Assembly (NCBI GenBank): GCA_964036295.1
Contig: OZ038469.1
Location: 5,782,067 to 5,846,066 of the forward strand
Length of the DNA stretch: 64,000 bases
Reading direction: 5' to 3'
From: Plumapathes pennacea
Lineage: Eukaryota > Cnidaria > Anthozoa > Antipatharia > Myriopathidae
Notes under the pieces: generated by a model
Databases searched by the model: none
The model's input: the letters and a program-made list of their open reading frames with translations, nothing else
What the model was told of the DNA's origin: nothing
Shown here: one piece after another, positions 20,375 to 32,561 of the stretch
Position numbering within the stretch: position 1 is the first letter of the stretch
Layout: every line of letters starts with the position of its first letter
Program-made: the position numbers and the translations under genes

Positions 20375-23300
20375 ATGCGTTTTTTCCCTCCGTTGAACTG
20401 CCTTCTCATACATATACTATTTTATTCCATTTTTCATGGAGTTGTTTGTTCGTCTTGTACACAGACGGGTGACACGAGAATCTGTAACGTGTTGTACGTG
20501 AGCGATTCACGCGGCACGGACTCTCAACAATGCGGCAACATCTCTCAGCCATGCAAGTCCTTTTCCATGGTTATAAGGCAAGCTTTCCAGCAGAACAATT
20601 CTGCCGTTTGTTTGAACATTTCGGCCGGGATTTACAAGGCGAAAGAGACGCTAAAGATGGACTGCACTTCAAGTCATGTGCAGCGTCTGTTGTTCCTTGG
20701 AGAAAGGTATATATATATTTTTTTTCTATTCAGTTCCCAGTTTGCACCTCCGTGTGAGTACAGTCAAGTTACAGTACATGACAGAGCAAATTTGGTCACA
20801 TTTCCCGTCTATGAGGATCTTTGTTTACAAAATACAAGTTTTCCTCATTTGCATACTAGATCAAATTGGGGTGTCTATAAAACGAAGACCGAAGACCCAA
20901 AAACGAAGACCCCCTTTTTTTCTGTTGTATCATCATGGAAAGTCACGAAATGGCGTAAAACACAACTTATACAACAAAAAGACCATTCAGTGTTGAAATA
21001 ACCAAGGTCTTCGTTTTATAGTTTACCCCCACCAAAACTAGAAAACAAAGACCCCCTTCAAATCAGCTCAAAGTTTCATAAACAACCTTAAATGCACTTG
21101 AAAACTACATTTCAGCAACCAAAAACACTAGAAACGCGCCTATCTTAGAAATTGATCAGGATCTTTGTTTTATAGTTTACCCCCACCAAAACTACAAAAT
21201 AAAGACCCCCTTCAATTCGGCTCGAAGTTTCGTAAACAACACTAAATGCTCTCGAAAACTACTATTTCAGCAACCAAAAACACTAGAAACACGCAAATCT
21301 TAGAAATTGATCAGGGTCTTTGTTTTATAGTTTACCCCCACCAAAACTATAAAATGAAGACCCTCTTCAATTCGGCTCAAGACTTGTAAGACAATGCACT
21401 CGAAAACTTTTTTTATTAAACGTGGCGGCGCACTATAAAAGGTGGTGTAAACTGCAAGCGAGTGAAATCTTTGGCGTTGTATTACTGAAATAAACATGAA
21501 CCAGAAATATGAACATGAACCAGAAATGCCGGTGTAGATCGGGTCAAAGGTCTAACGATCACATGCTCTCGTTCGGCCTCTATAAAATGGAGAGCCGTAC
21601 TACACAGTAAGTACGATACATATGCTTCCTCGCACCAACAAAAGATCAGCCCTTTATAAATATTTCTAAAAGGATTTACTGGTCAAAAATAATCTAATAC
21701 ACTTGGAACGGAGGCCATGGCATTCTTGTCTCTGCCCCGCGACAACAAATGAAAATGATTTATTTCAAGAACCCGAACTTTTGAATATCATACCTTATCT
21801 TCTGATGCATGGGTCGATACATTTTTTAACAAAGCCAGGTGTCAGCTAATACATGACGCTTAGCAGATGTGTCAGATTCTTTAATATGTAGTAATTTTGC
21901 AGCGAGAAACGTTAAATAAAGGTGTGAGCGTGCTGATTCAATGCTGATTCAATGCGACAAGGACAAAAATTATACTAATATCCTCAGATACGGTGTTTTT
22001 CCATTTTAGTTCTTCCACTCACAGGGTCAGTTTATTGACTTATTTATTTGTCGGTTTATTTATTCATTGTCTATTGTCCAAACGAGTTTCCGGAAATGAT
22101 CGCATAACATGTTACTTGCTCATTGTTCTCCGCAAAATACAGCAAGCATTTAAATGTGTGCGTATTTTTATTCGTGTGCATTTTAAGGTGTCTTTGTTTT
22201 ATAGTTTTGGTGGGGGCAAACTGTGAACGAAGACCCCAATCAATTTTTAAGATATGCACGTTTCTAGTGATTTTGGTTACTCAAATGTAGTTTTCGAATG
22301 CATTGAACATTGTCTTACAAATCTCGAGCTGAATTGAAGGGGGTCTTTGTTATATAGTTTTGGTCCAGGGGTAAACTATAAACGAAGACCCTGATCAATT
22401 TCTAAGATATGTGCGTTTCTAGTGTTTTTGGTTGCTCAAATGTAGTTTTCGAGGGCATTTAAGGTTGTTTACGAAACTTTGAGCCAAATTGGAGGGGGTC
22501 TTCGCTTTATAGTTTTGATGGGGGTAAACTATAAAACGAAGACCGGCCTGATCTCTTTCCAAGATTTGCGTGTTTCTAGTGTTTTTGGTTGCTGAAATGT
22601 AGTTTTTGAGAGCATCAAGTGTTGTTTGCGAAACTTCGAGCCAAATTGAAGGGGTCTTTGGGTTTTTGGGTCTACGCGGTCTTCGGTCTTCAATTTACAG
22701 ACACCCGATCAAATTGCTAAACCTAAAATCAGAAGCGACTTCATCAAAACTGCAAGAATTAGCTGCCTGCCTAGAATGTATGGCTGAGTGGCCTGCGCCA
22801 GTACTGTGGTTGCCACCCAGCTTACAATCTTTGTAATTTTTGCAGTTTCGATACTCAGGGTCATTTCTCAAATTCAAATATTTCCAGTAATTGCTAAGTC
22901 TGACATGTGCTTTCAAGTCATACAAAGATTTCCATATTGCACAATGTTCGACATTAACTGTTTTGCCCGGTCGGAATGTCTCATGACCTCTATTTGGGGG
23001 AAATACAAACATTATTATTGTTATTCGTGGGCTAAAAAAAATGCCAAAAAGCTGCTGCATGTGTTCACAATTATTTGGTAAATAATAATCAAATATCTGA
23101 TTCAGGACATTTTGTGATACTGAGAAAAGGCAAATGGAAGCCATCCGCCATGTTGTTTTGGGGAAAATGTGTCAGCTTCTGACTGGGCAAATGCCCAGGG
23201 CAACCAACAAACTTGGTCAGGCAGGTAAAAACAGGGCCGGGCAACCAGAAATAATCATGAAACATCTAATATTACTTGAAGTCAATCTACAGTCTGAAGG

Positions 23301-26300
23301 GCAACCGACCTAAAACCTTAATGTCGAGCACTGCTGTATCCTGGGAATACAACCCACTAATTCAAGCTGGACACTTACTGAAACCCTTCACCTGGGTAAT
23401 CAGTAAGCATTCAGCATGAAAGGGCTGTATTTGCAGGTTACCTTTACTATGACACTGTAGGATGATACTGAATGATAATTATCTAATATTAAAAAGTCTG
23501 TTTGAAAAATAATGAATAAATTCTTTATGGAGGGAAGGTATTGATAAATTATGGATCAGGATAATGGATCAGAAAGATTCAGGTTCTTTATTGACATTAT
23601 AGTTTCGAGGTGATAGTTGATAGATTCTCAAAATTTTTCTGGGTAAGCCTATGTGTCTGAACCCCCTACGGGAAGCTCAAGCCTTTTGTAAAACAGTCAG
23701 ATTTTTTTTTCCTGGATCCAACCCTGTCATGTGTTCATCAGGAGCATGCATTCACTTCCTGCACAGACTGTCGTATGATGGATTGGTAGCGACCATTCCC
23801 TTGATTTTCTTTGTTTGTTTCTTTTTCAGGATTAAACAACAGCAAGTGTACACAGGAGTTTCATTAGAAATCACCACGTGTGAAGTGACTTTCCTTCAAA
23901 TTAACTTTTGTTCACCTGATCCTGTACTCATAAAGACACTACTCTCTCATATTTCACTGTGCAGTTGTTCCATGAAGGATACCAAGTTTAGCATCATTGG
24001 CCAAGCATCAGTATTAGAATTGATGAACAGTGAAATGTCAAACTGTAGTGGCTGGAAGTCTGGGCTACCTGTGTTATCGGTCACCTCCTTTCCCTTGCAC
24101 TCTGGAATGCTACAAATTTTGTCTTGCACATTCTCACATAATAATGGTACAGTCCTTTTCACTAGGGACATCACTCAGGTCTCAGTACTGCAGTCAACAT
24201 TTGAAGGCAATATGATTGCCGCAGATCAAACTATCATGGCTGTGGGAGCTGAGATATTCACATTACAAGGCTCAGTTTTTATCAACAACTTTGGATCACT
24301 TTTAACACATCTAGATGCTACTTCAATGAACGTATCTACCTGCACATTTTCAAATAATTTAATATCTGTAGAATCTCTATTCCTTCTTGGAGGGATGTCA
24401 AACATCGAAATCAAATCTTCATCTTTTGTTGAGAACTGGGGAAAGGCCAGTGGGTTGGTGATTGCTGTTCTGGGGAAAGGATCCAATGTGTCTCTCAAGG
24501 TACATTGTAGTTTACAAGGAAAGGCTTTCTTTATCTGCACCTGTAGACTCTCGTGTCAAATCTTCATTATCCAGTGTTTTATCATATACAAAGGTCAAAT
24601 AGATTTTTTTTTGGGAGGGGGGGGGGGGGGGAGGGTGGGGGAGAGGCTGATAACCAGACTTGGGATACAGCACTTTCATAGTCAACCTACTGTAATGCAG
24701 AGTTGCACAGCACTAATCACACAAAAGTTACCAATCAGAAGACATTATATTAACTAAAGTATCATTCTTTGTTCTTATTTAACAAATATATTATTTTTCC
24801 ACTCATTAATTTCAAATGTTGTAGGTATGTCTAATCTTCATTTTTACCAATTTATTTGATTTTAACAGAATTGTGAATTCAAGTGCAACTCATTAAACAG
24901 ACAGATGTTTGTGCCACCAATACAGACCAATAACTACAGCCCTCTTGTTTGTAACAACTGCTCTGTGGACCTCAAGTGTCCTGGTGAGTGACCCTTTCAT
25001 TTCAAAATTCAAATTCAGTAGATCTATACAGTATAGTTCCAGAAACTGCCGCTTATAAACTTTGGGCTTATAGAACTCTGTATGGGGTTTTGGGTGGCAG
25101 GCAGACAGACAAGTTTATTAGAGCACCCTTTTTGGTTTTGAGTGGGCTTATAATCAGGGAAGGAGAAAGTGTTGCACACACATAAGTCAGGTGGCGTAGA
25201 CTCAAGTTTTCATTTGAGTTAACAAGTTTTCAGTAGCCAAGTTCTATAACTGTATAAGATACACTTCACATGTACCTTTGGTAAGAAAGTCAAAGAAATA
25301 ACGGATCAATCACTTCAACAACCAGAGACATATATATAAACTTTGGGCTTCTGACGGATACTTTCACTTGACTCTGAAGATGACTTCCGCTCAACCAACC
25401 TACTGTTCACACTCCTGGGTTCAAACCATTTGCCAAAGTCAAAGAAATACTTGTTAATCATTCCTGATCTCACAATATTTACAAAGAAATTCTTTTAAAT
25501 GAAGTATTCAGGAACAAAAGTTGTGAGTGAACAGTGACTATTGATAATGCAAGTGTACAGTTGCAAGATGTTAGAGTCATTATAGTCTCGATAAAGGTTC
25601 GTGCGTCCCACAAAAATATTCTCGGAAAAAAAAAATTGTAGCGTTGCTATTTAAGGTGTATACATGTACCATATAGGTATACATGTACCATAAAGGTCTG
25701 AGACCGAAGAATGAAGATCTACTTTTACATTTTACATCACACACGCTTAAAGTGCACATAAGCCTTCAGAGGATACATTTTTATACGAAATTAGGAAGTA
25801 ATCTAAGCAACTTATGCCCAAAAGAAAGCCTTTCCGAAGCGTTCTTATATTTTTTTCACGCGTTTGAAATCGGAAATATAAAATTCAGACCGCGCAATGT
25901 AGGAGACTGGGACCTGTGACGTCGAGGAGTGGCGCGTTTCGGCTCGGCACCTCTTCATAGCTCTTATTTATCAGGTTTGTGTACGTTTTTCTCGCTGTTT
26001 ACCCGTGTTTTTGGACTCGTACGGCAATGGCGAGCTCTAGAAGCGATGAAGAAAGCGGTATATCTGATATCTGAACTATATTACATTGATTCCGCGTGTA
26101 TACTGTACGATATCCACTATGAAGTCCAACCCGTGCGCTGACAAGAGCTACTTGCTGACCAAGAATGGCATGAAGCGTAACAGAAAGGAAAGGGAGGGAA
26201 AAGAACAAGAACCATAACACTGCAAGATCGCTCGGAAGAACATTTTGGAGTCAGTAGTTGGTAAGCGTAAAATATGTCCGAGTTTTGGATTTGTTTACGT

Positions 26301-29300
26301 GGTACATCTGTAATTGCTTCTCTGTGTTTTACTCATATTTTAGGTGTTCGTGTGGGAATTGCAATGTTGATGTGCTACGGCAGCATCGGCATTCACAAGC
26401 ATTGAGATTCTGCGGATGTCTCACGATATCTCTCGCTCGGGATTTCGACTGAGAGCAGTTGCGTAATTCGTCACGGCAGTTGACCACGGTCAGTTATATT
26501 TGACTTCGAGAGAGCGTGGCTCTTCTGAAAACTCCTGGAATGTACAAAAACTGTCATTCTAAACTTCCCTGTACGGGTAGGCAATAAAGTATTACACTTT
26601 AATTGCGGTTTGTGGCGCCCTTCTTCACCGTTTGGAGGATTTTGCTTTCGCCGCGGTGGATCAACAGGCGACTGTCAACAGTCAGAACGACTCCTTTCGG
26701 AGTTTGCCAAAAATTTCCAACTTCTGCGGCCGTCGTCTAACTTCGGCGACTGTGGAAACCAACTTGTTTGAGTAAATATGTGCCACAAATCCGGCACACG
26801 GTCGACTATAGCCCTAGAAAAATCTAGCCGAAAACCATCTTTCGCTCGGTTTCAAACATGAATTGCAGTGTCGCAGTGTTGACCTCATCGACCATAAACC
26901 TTCGGCGAACGCGATGGTTTGCTCATTTGATATTCGATACCTACGATAGAAAAGGTAACAAACTTCCCACAGCTGAATATATTTTGGATTAAATATAATT
27001 ACTTATTACTACCCGTCGACAAATTGTGGGACCCGACGATTACTCGGTCAATCTTTCCCCTTCTTATCAACTTTGTACTACAATACCGAGATTGTCCTTT
27101 ACCAGGTCCAAGTCGAGATTGTGCAATTCGTTATTGTCAATTCCATGCAATGTCAAAATCATCTGGTTTGAAATAAGCTGAGCAGAACCGGAATTGATCG
27201 TCAGCTCCCATTTCACACGTTTGGCCTTGACAAACTGGACCATTTCTCTTTCGCTTCCTCGCTTCACCTCTTTGGTCATTCGGAAACTGAAACATATAAA
27301 ATGCGAATCCTTGCTTATGATCTGGCTCCCAGGAGCAGCCTCCAACGACACATCTATAAGGCATTTCGGAGTAAAACCGGTGAAAACTCTGTTCGGACGA
27401 GTCGAGACGCCACTCCTCTGACGTCACAGCCCAGGCCCTTGATCAATCATCTTACGCGGACAAATCTAAACCGGAAGTCAAAATGGCACTTTTTCGCATG
27501 TTTACCGGGCGAAAAAAAATATAAGAACGCTTCGGAAGGGCTTTCTTTTGGGCATAAGTTGCTTAGATTACTTCCTAATTTCGTATAAAAATGTATCCTC
27601 TGAAGGCTTATGTGCACTTTAAGATAGAGTATACGATCTAGATTAGATCGATAATTTTTTTTTACGAAAACTTAGGTTATTCAGGAACTAAAACTTTTGA
27701 GCGGTTTGGTCGACATCGCCAAATTTTCGTGAGGTGTAGAGGACGAGCTTTTCTTGAATACCGCAGCGAGTTTCAATAATTCTTTTAAAGTTTCTGTTTT
27801 ATGAAATAGTTTATATAAGAAAACGGGTTCCGAAACGCTCCCTTCACTTTAATAGAGAATGTAATTTTTAATTCGCTGACACGGTATTTTAGTCAACTTC
27901 ATTGAGTATCGGAAAATAGTTGTTTTAGCGTTTTTTCGAATGAAATCGACAAAAAGTTTAATTCCTGTTTTCGAAACATTCAATTTTCTAAATTAACCTT
28001 AATCATACTCCACCTTTTATGAGTTTGAACACGATAACACCAGATCTATATTCTGCAGCCCAAGAACTTTACGACGATGTATAATATGTGTATATAAAAA
28101 TTATGTTAAATTGTAACGCTACAATGATTTTTTTTTTTCCGAGAGTGGCTCGTGAACCTTTATCGAGACCTTAAGGGTGCTTTCTTTTTGGGACTATTCC
28201 GGAATAGACGGTAATCGTGTTCTTTTGGGACCTAGAGCGGTTTTCGGATGACTGTCGAAAGTAATTGTGTGATTGCTTTGGTTTTGCGTTTGCTTCGCTT
28301 TCGGATTGGTCCACACTAGTTTGTCAGCATGCTCAGCCAATCAGGAACAAAACCAAAACCAAAACCAAACACTTCTCACGCAAGCGATGGCGTGTACTCG
28401 CACTGCTGATTGGAAAGTAAAACCAAACGCAAGACCAAACGTGAATTACTTTGGCTTCCAATTGGCTGAACTGTTTTCTCCCAGTCTCTGTGATTGGCCT
28501 GTGTGATTACTTTGGTTTTGGTTTTCGACAGTCATCCGAAAACGGCTCTATTCTGAATCCAGAATGAACAGAATACTATTCCGTCCATTCTGCTCCTAGC
28601 AGAATTGGTGGAATAGACGGAATAGCGGTTTACTCGGAATGGGCAAAATAGGCATTTTTTTGCCAAATTCTGTCACATCTGCTATTCTGTTTTCGGAATA
28701 GCGCAAAGTCTGCTCTTTTGGGAACTGGCATTCTGTGTATTCTGTTATTTCCATTCCAGAATAAGATTAGACAGAATAGTCCTAAAAGAATGCACGGTAA
28801 ATGTGACATGAAGCTCTGCCTTTTCTTTACAGTACACTGCCCTGGAGGAACTCACTTAACAAATGCTTTGATGTGTGAACCTTGCGATAAAGGAACCTTC
28901 AGTTTAGGATCTGTTGGCAACAGCACCCCATCAGAGTGTTCAAAGTAAGCACTAGACAGTTATTATTATTCCTTGGGGAAGGAGAGGGGGGATAGGCGCG
29001 CTATAAAAGGCCGTTGGCCCTGCCTCTTTCGACAAAATTTGCATAACATTTGTTGAATCGCACGTCAATCTCGTACGCAGACCTCTGATGCATTACGGGC
29101 ATGCCCGACAAAATCAAAGGCTCTGGCAGAATCCGACTTTTAGATGATCCTGATTGGTTATTTCAAATACAACGCAAAACAACCGGAACAGCGCCAACGA
29201 CGGCGGAACTTTCACAGCGGCGATGAAGTTTGCAGGGCCCCAGTTGATTGCACCTGCATAAGGCAGCAAAAATAACAAGATGAAGCAGTTCTCTAGACTG

Positions 29301-31124
29301 CAACTTGATCCAACCATGGGTTTGCAACCAGATTCTGCAACTCACATGGCTAATTCCTCATACAAACTGCGATATTCGTTACTGAAGCTAAAAATGAATA
29401 CCGTTAGTAGTTTATCCAGTGAAAAATATACCCGAGTATCCCTTTGGACAGATTGACCATGTTCCAGGTTTAGCAAAATTCACTACAATCATTTTCACCG
29501 GGTTTCTCCAGATGCCTCCCAGGATATTTCTCATCTGAAAAGCGCAGCCACAAGTGCCGACCTTGTGAAGAAGGCACAGTATCAAAGTCAGGGTAAGGCT
29601 GAGCGTGCTGTTTGTAACACCATTGTTATCTTGCTAGATTATGGGCACAGTGGCTGTACAGTATGTAAAAATAAGTCACTTGTTTCCTTTTCTATTGTTA
29701 AATTGTACCAGGTAACATCACCAGCTGTGTTGTTCATTTCCTCAAACAAATATGAATTTATGACATTTCAAGTGGTATAAATACAGCCAGCCTGATCAAA
29801 GCCATGGTTTGCACTTGAAAAGTCCTTCTATTTCTAGAAATTTGTTTTTCTTTAAAAGTCCGTGATTTTTTTTTTTTTTTTTTGAAACTCCTTTAGTTTT
29901 AGCGAAACCTCCTTGAATGCTTGAGACTAGGGACGTAGCTGGGGGGGAGGGGGGGGGGGGGGGGGGGGCTGTGTACCCCAAGAAAGATGGGACATGTTCT
30001 AGATGTAAAAATACAGCCGTATTGCACGACTTTTCGATACCCGACAAAAGAATATGTTTAAGAGACAATTAAAAGACTTTGTATTAAGTACCACGTACAA
30101 TGACTGCTTAGAAAGGAAAAAAGAAAAAAAAAAAAAGAAAGAAAATACGAGAAAAGAAAAGAAACATTGTTACAGTTTTGCTGATGAAAATTAAGAAAAC
30201 CACCATAGTAAATAACAGCATTTGTTATTTTGTGCGTTCATAATGAAGGGGGATTAATAATTTTCTATGTACAAGTTTATATTACTTGCACATAACGCTT
30301 CATCTGGGTTTAATCTTCCTTCGCAGGTCCTCAAGTTGTGTTAAATGTTCAAATGACTTCTTCACGTCGGCGCGAGGTGAAAGTTCGTGTTCTAGAAGTA
30401 AGTATCAGTTACTGCAGTACAGAGAGGTTATTACACGGGGAGGAGTGCACTACGACGGAATAACTTTACGAGTCGGTTTTTTTTCGAGCCTGCTTTAGGC
30501 GAGAAAACATAAAGCTGACGAGTAAAATTAGCCGTATTGCACGACTTTTCGTGTAATAAATAGATAATTATGCAACAAACGAAGCAGGGCCAAACGTTTC
30601 TAGCCTCACACAAAATGGATCAAAAAATGACGCGTTCGTAAACTTTGCTTGCGAAAATTGATCACGAAGCTAATATACCAGTCGATCTGGTTTTCGACTC
30701 ACACAATACGCTCCCATTTTTGCACTCGTTTTGGCCTTTGCCACTCTATAGTACACTCTATAAATCCATTCTATTAAAATAAAATTGCGTTACGAAACAA
30801 TGCGAACCCGCCTGCAGACTGAACCCCACCCTCCCCTCCCCCGCTTAATAGCAAGGCTATAACAGGTGTGCACACGCGTACACACTTGGAGTAGTCGGTG
30901 CAGTAGCTGAGCTTGTGTTTAATGTTTTCATCGCAGTGAAAGTTGGCGTGATAGTCTTCACCGTTTTCGTCTGCTTCCTTATTGCCGCACCGCTGATCAT
31001 CATGACAGTACAACACTGGGAAAAACAACCGCGGAGGAATGGGTCTGGTACTTGCTCAACTCAGCGCAGACCACTGTGTGATTTCATGGATGACGGGGAA
31101 TGGAAGGGCAGCATACAGAGCTAG
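20375..31124 (+). CDS. Type I membrane protein: signal peptide, beta-helix-like region, GCC2/GCC3-like Cys-rich repeats, one TM span (7 exons, 533 aa)
   Basis: Exons: 20,375-20,706; 23,830-24,499; 24,869-24,983; 28,833-28,944; 29,512-29,592; 30,327-30,397; 30,904-31,124. All have GT/AG borders and phases match at every junction, giving 1,602 nt ending in TAG. Residues 1-25 are a signal peptide. Residues 34-110 (LYVSDSRGTDSQQCG, PCKSFSMVI, ISAGIY) and 111-334 read like a right-handed parallel beta-helix of the pectin-lyase-like type: short repeated turns with SxF, CTFSNN and SVFINN patterns and many N-glycosylation sequons. Residues 335-460 are cysteine-rich, with CPGGTHLTNALMCEPCDKGT and CLPGYFSSEKRSHKCRPCEE, typical of ephrin-receptor-like GCC2/GCC3 repeats. 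A membrane span lies at about 474-496 and a 37-residue tail follows (residues 497-533). It is probably a cell-surface recognition or matrix protein; the partner is unknown. Introns 1 and 3 are loaded with transposons. Confidence 0.85.
20869..22706. mobile_element. Mutator-like non-autonomous element, 1,838 bp, with perfect 10-bp target duplication
   Basis: The element is flanked on both sides by GATCAAATTG (20,859-20,868 and 22,707-22,716). Its ends are GGGTGTCTATAAAACGAAG and the inverse GGGTGTCTGTAAATTGAAG, both continuing into ACCGAAGACC (29-bp TIR, three mismatches). Inside, each end carries three tandem units of about 154 bp in opposite orientation (21,003-21,420 and 22,185-22,660), each with TTTATAGTTT, GGTGGGGGTAAAC, GAAGACCC and TTTGGTTGCT/AGCAACCAAA words. 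The middle (21.45-22.15 kb) has no transposase. It lies in intron 1 of the seven-exon gene. A 10-bp duplication fits Mutator-type (MULE) transposition. Confidence 0.85.
25585..28169. mobile_element. TIR DNA transposon with THAP remnant, about 2.6 kb
   Basis: The left end GTCTCGATAAAGGTTC is perfectly inverted at 28,154-28,169. The arms continue with CTCGGAAAAAAAAAAT and GTAGCGTT in inverse order. A second, inner inverted block pairs 25,738-25,860 with 27,520-27,625 (GAAATTAGGAAGTAATCTAA, CTTATGCCCAAAAGAAAG). The right flank is TTAA; the left is TTATA. The interior has a minus-strand THAP-like frame. THAP domains with TTAA-type sites are known from Kolobok and from P elements, so either class is possible. 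It is inserted in intron 3 of the seven-exon gene. Confidence 0.7.
27137..27364 (-). pseudogene. Degenerate THAP zinc-finger remnant
   Basis: Starting at ATG 27,364, the frame reads MPYRCVVGGCSW, then FAFYMFQFPND and FCSAYFKPDDFD. This follows the C2CH THAP pattern (MPxxC-x4-C, FHxFPxD, CSxHFxPDDF), but the final His is Tyr and the conserved Trp is missing from this frame. A second minus-strand frame (27,351-27,067) carries VQFVKAKRVKWELT, which would fit the Trp region, so a frameshift lies within the domain. THAP domains bind DNA at transposon ends or act in host transcription; this copy is probably dead. Confidence 0.55.
28171..28800. mobile_element. Outer MITE of a nested pair
   Basis: The left end GGGTGCTTTCTTTTTGGGAC and the inverse of the right end CCGTGCATTCTTTTAGGAC, both followed by TATTC, form about 28-bp TIRs. 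The interior repeats GGAATAG and CAGAATA words. Its right edge lies about 30 bp before the start of exon 4 (28,833) of the seven-exon gene. Confidence 0.65.
28228..28552. mobile_element. Inner MITE nested in the 28,171-28,800 element
   Basis: The left end AGAGCGGTTTTCGGATGACT continues into GTCGAAA, and the inverse of the right end AGAGCCGTTTTCGGATGACT into GTCGAAAACC. The interior is rich in CCAAT/ATTGG and CAAAACCAAA words. A related CCAATC/AAACCAAAGCAA-rich stretch occurs at 63,060-63,250. Confidence 0.7.
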
Positions 31125-31620
31125 GCAAGGGTTGGACTCCTGTGTGACGAGGACATGAATTTTAGAGCGTCAAGCAATAGGCCCTAAGAATCAGACTGGT
31201 CACATGACCAAACTCCAGCACGTGACTGAAACTCATCACGCAAAGGCTTTTTGAGTGGCACATATGTTTTCACGCTCTGTCCATTTCTGGCCCTCAAGAA
31301 GCTGCCCTACATGCAGAACATCATTACCTCCTTTATCAAAGTCTTTCTCCACGCCGACGCAGTGAAAAAGTAATCTCCCAAGTTTAGCTTTCTATTGTAT
31401 TCAGGAGACAAACAGAGTGACTTGGCTTAATTTAACAAAATGAACAAACTACACGAGACTTGACCAATCCAATTTTCATTAAAAGGGTGGTGTGTTGTGG
31501 TAGGGATATTTCATCAGCTTTTGGCCTCGTAAAATAAAATAAAATAATAAATAGAATAAAATAGAATAAAATAGAACGCAGAAATACCAGCTGTTTTGAC
31601 TGGTGAAGCAAACATTGGTA
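31125..31620. other. Intergenic stretch after the seven-exon gene
   Basis: This is the 3' flank of the membrane-protein gene. The first AATAAA-type signals are in an AAAATAAAATAATAAAT-type run at about 31,530-31,570, which is both low-complexity and a possible polyadenylation region. No other feature is seen. Confidence 0.35.
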
Positions 31621-31623
31621 GTA

Positions 31624-32561
31624 CAGTGGAACCCCTCCTCACGGCCACCCCGGTAGTACGACCACCGCGTTAATACGACCACTTTTTTTTTTCTTCTTCT
31701 TCTTCTTCTTCTTCTTTTTCGGCTTTTTTTTTACAGCGCCCAGTCATTTTCTTATCTGAAAACCCCGTCAATACGGCCAGATTTTTTTTTCGTTCCGATA
31801 GTGCCCCCCCACCCTCCCTTACGTGCATAGTTGGTACAGTTCATTACCACATTTCAGGTTGTCTCGACCTTGTACTGGCAACCTGGCAAGCATATACAAG
31901 GGCATAAATTGTCTAACGCGGACACCCTTTATCAAACATTTCATTCAAAAAAACCTCTCAAAGCGGACACAGGATGTTTACGAAATGCAGACCCGAAATT
32001 AGCGCAAAATGACAGGTTTGTCTCTGGTTTTAATAAAATATACCAGACCTGACAGTAGGGAGTAATGAATGCATATCGTCAGTTATATACACTTCACAGG
32101 CAAAAAGGCACACTTGCGCAACCTTTTACTGGAGTCACTTGCATTCTTTCAATTTTTTGCGTCTTGGTTTTGATTAAGTTTTAGTCTTCCCGTTTTCTTT
32201 GTTCATGCACTTTGCAATCCAGGCCACAACCTCTGAAACACCTTGAAGCTTGTACTTACAAAGATTTTTCGTAATGAATGGAGGTTATGAACCCTGGCTC
32301 CAACTAAAATAACAAGCGACACAAACGAGTTTTGCTATTAAGGTTACTTCACAAACGTTCAAAGTGCGAATGAGCTGTGTCGGATTCCGTTAGGACTAAA
32401 AGAGACGCAACCGGTCCGTCATGTGATTACTGTAAAAAGCACTGGTTTCAGTTTTGAGGTTCAGGTATCAGGTTATATGAATTCTCTCTAAGGCAGGCAC
32501 CTTTCTACGGGCGGACAATAAATTTAATCCCAAGGGTGTCCGCCTCAGAGAGAGTTGACTG
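31624..32561. mobile_element. Tc1/mariner-pogo-like remnants
   Basis: A TA followed by CAGTGGAACCCCTCCTCACG (31,624) and the words GTTAATACGACCAC look like a pogo/Tigger-type end. At the right, the inverse of 32,540-32,561 reads CAGTCAACTCTCTCTGAGGC with GGACACCC, also flanked by TA. Internal words such as CCTCTCAAAGCGGACAC recur at 31,955. The two ends may belong to one decayed element or to two. No transposase or DDE motif is seen. A (TTC)n run lies at 31,690-31,715. Confidence 0.4.

Noticed and set aside
20760-21001. Extension of exon 1 of the seven-exon gene past 20,706
   Set aside because: The open frame continues into the transposon, but the GT at 20,707 joins exon 2 in correct phase, and without the insertion the frame meets a stop soon after the target site.
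22695-23144. 149-codon minus-strand frame beside the Mutator-like element
   Set aside because: It lies inside intron 1 of the seven-exon gene, starts within the target duplication and shows no recognisable motif. Length alone is not enough.
31624-32561. A complete pogo transposon
   Set aside because: The two ends differ beyond the first few bases and no DDE transposase is seen, so I list it only as remnants.
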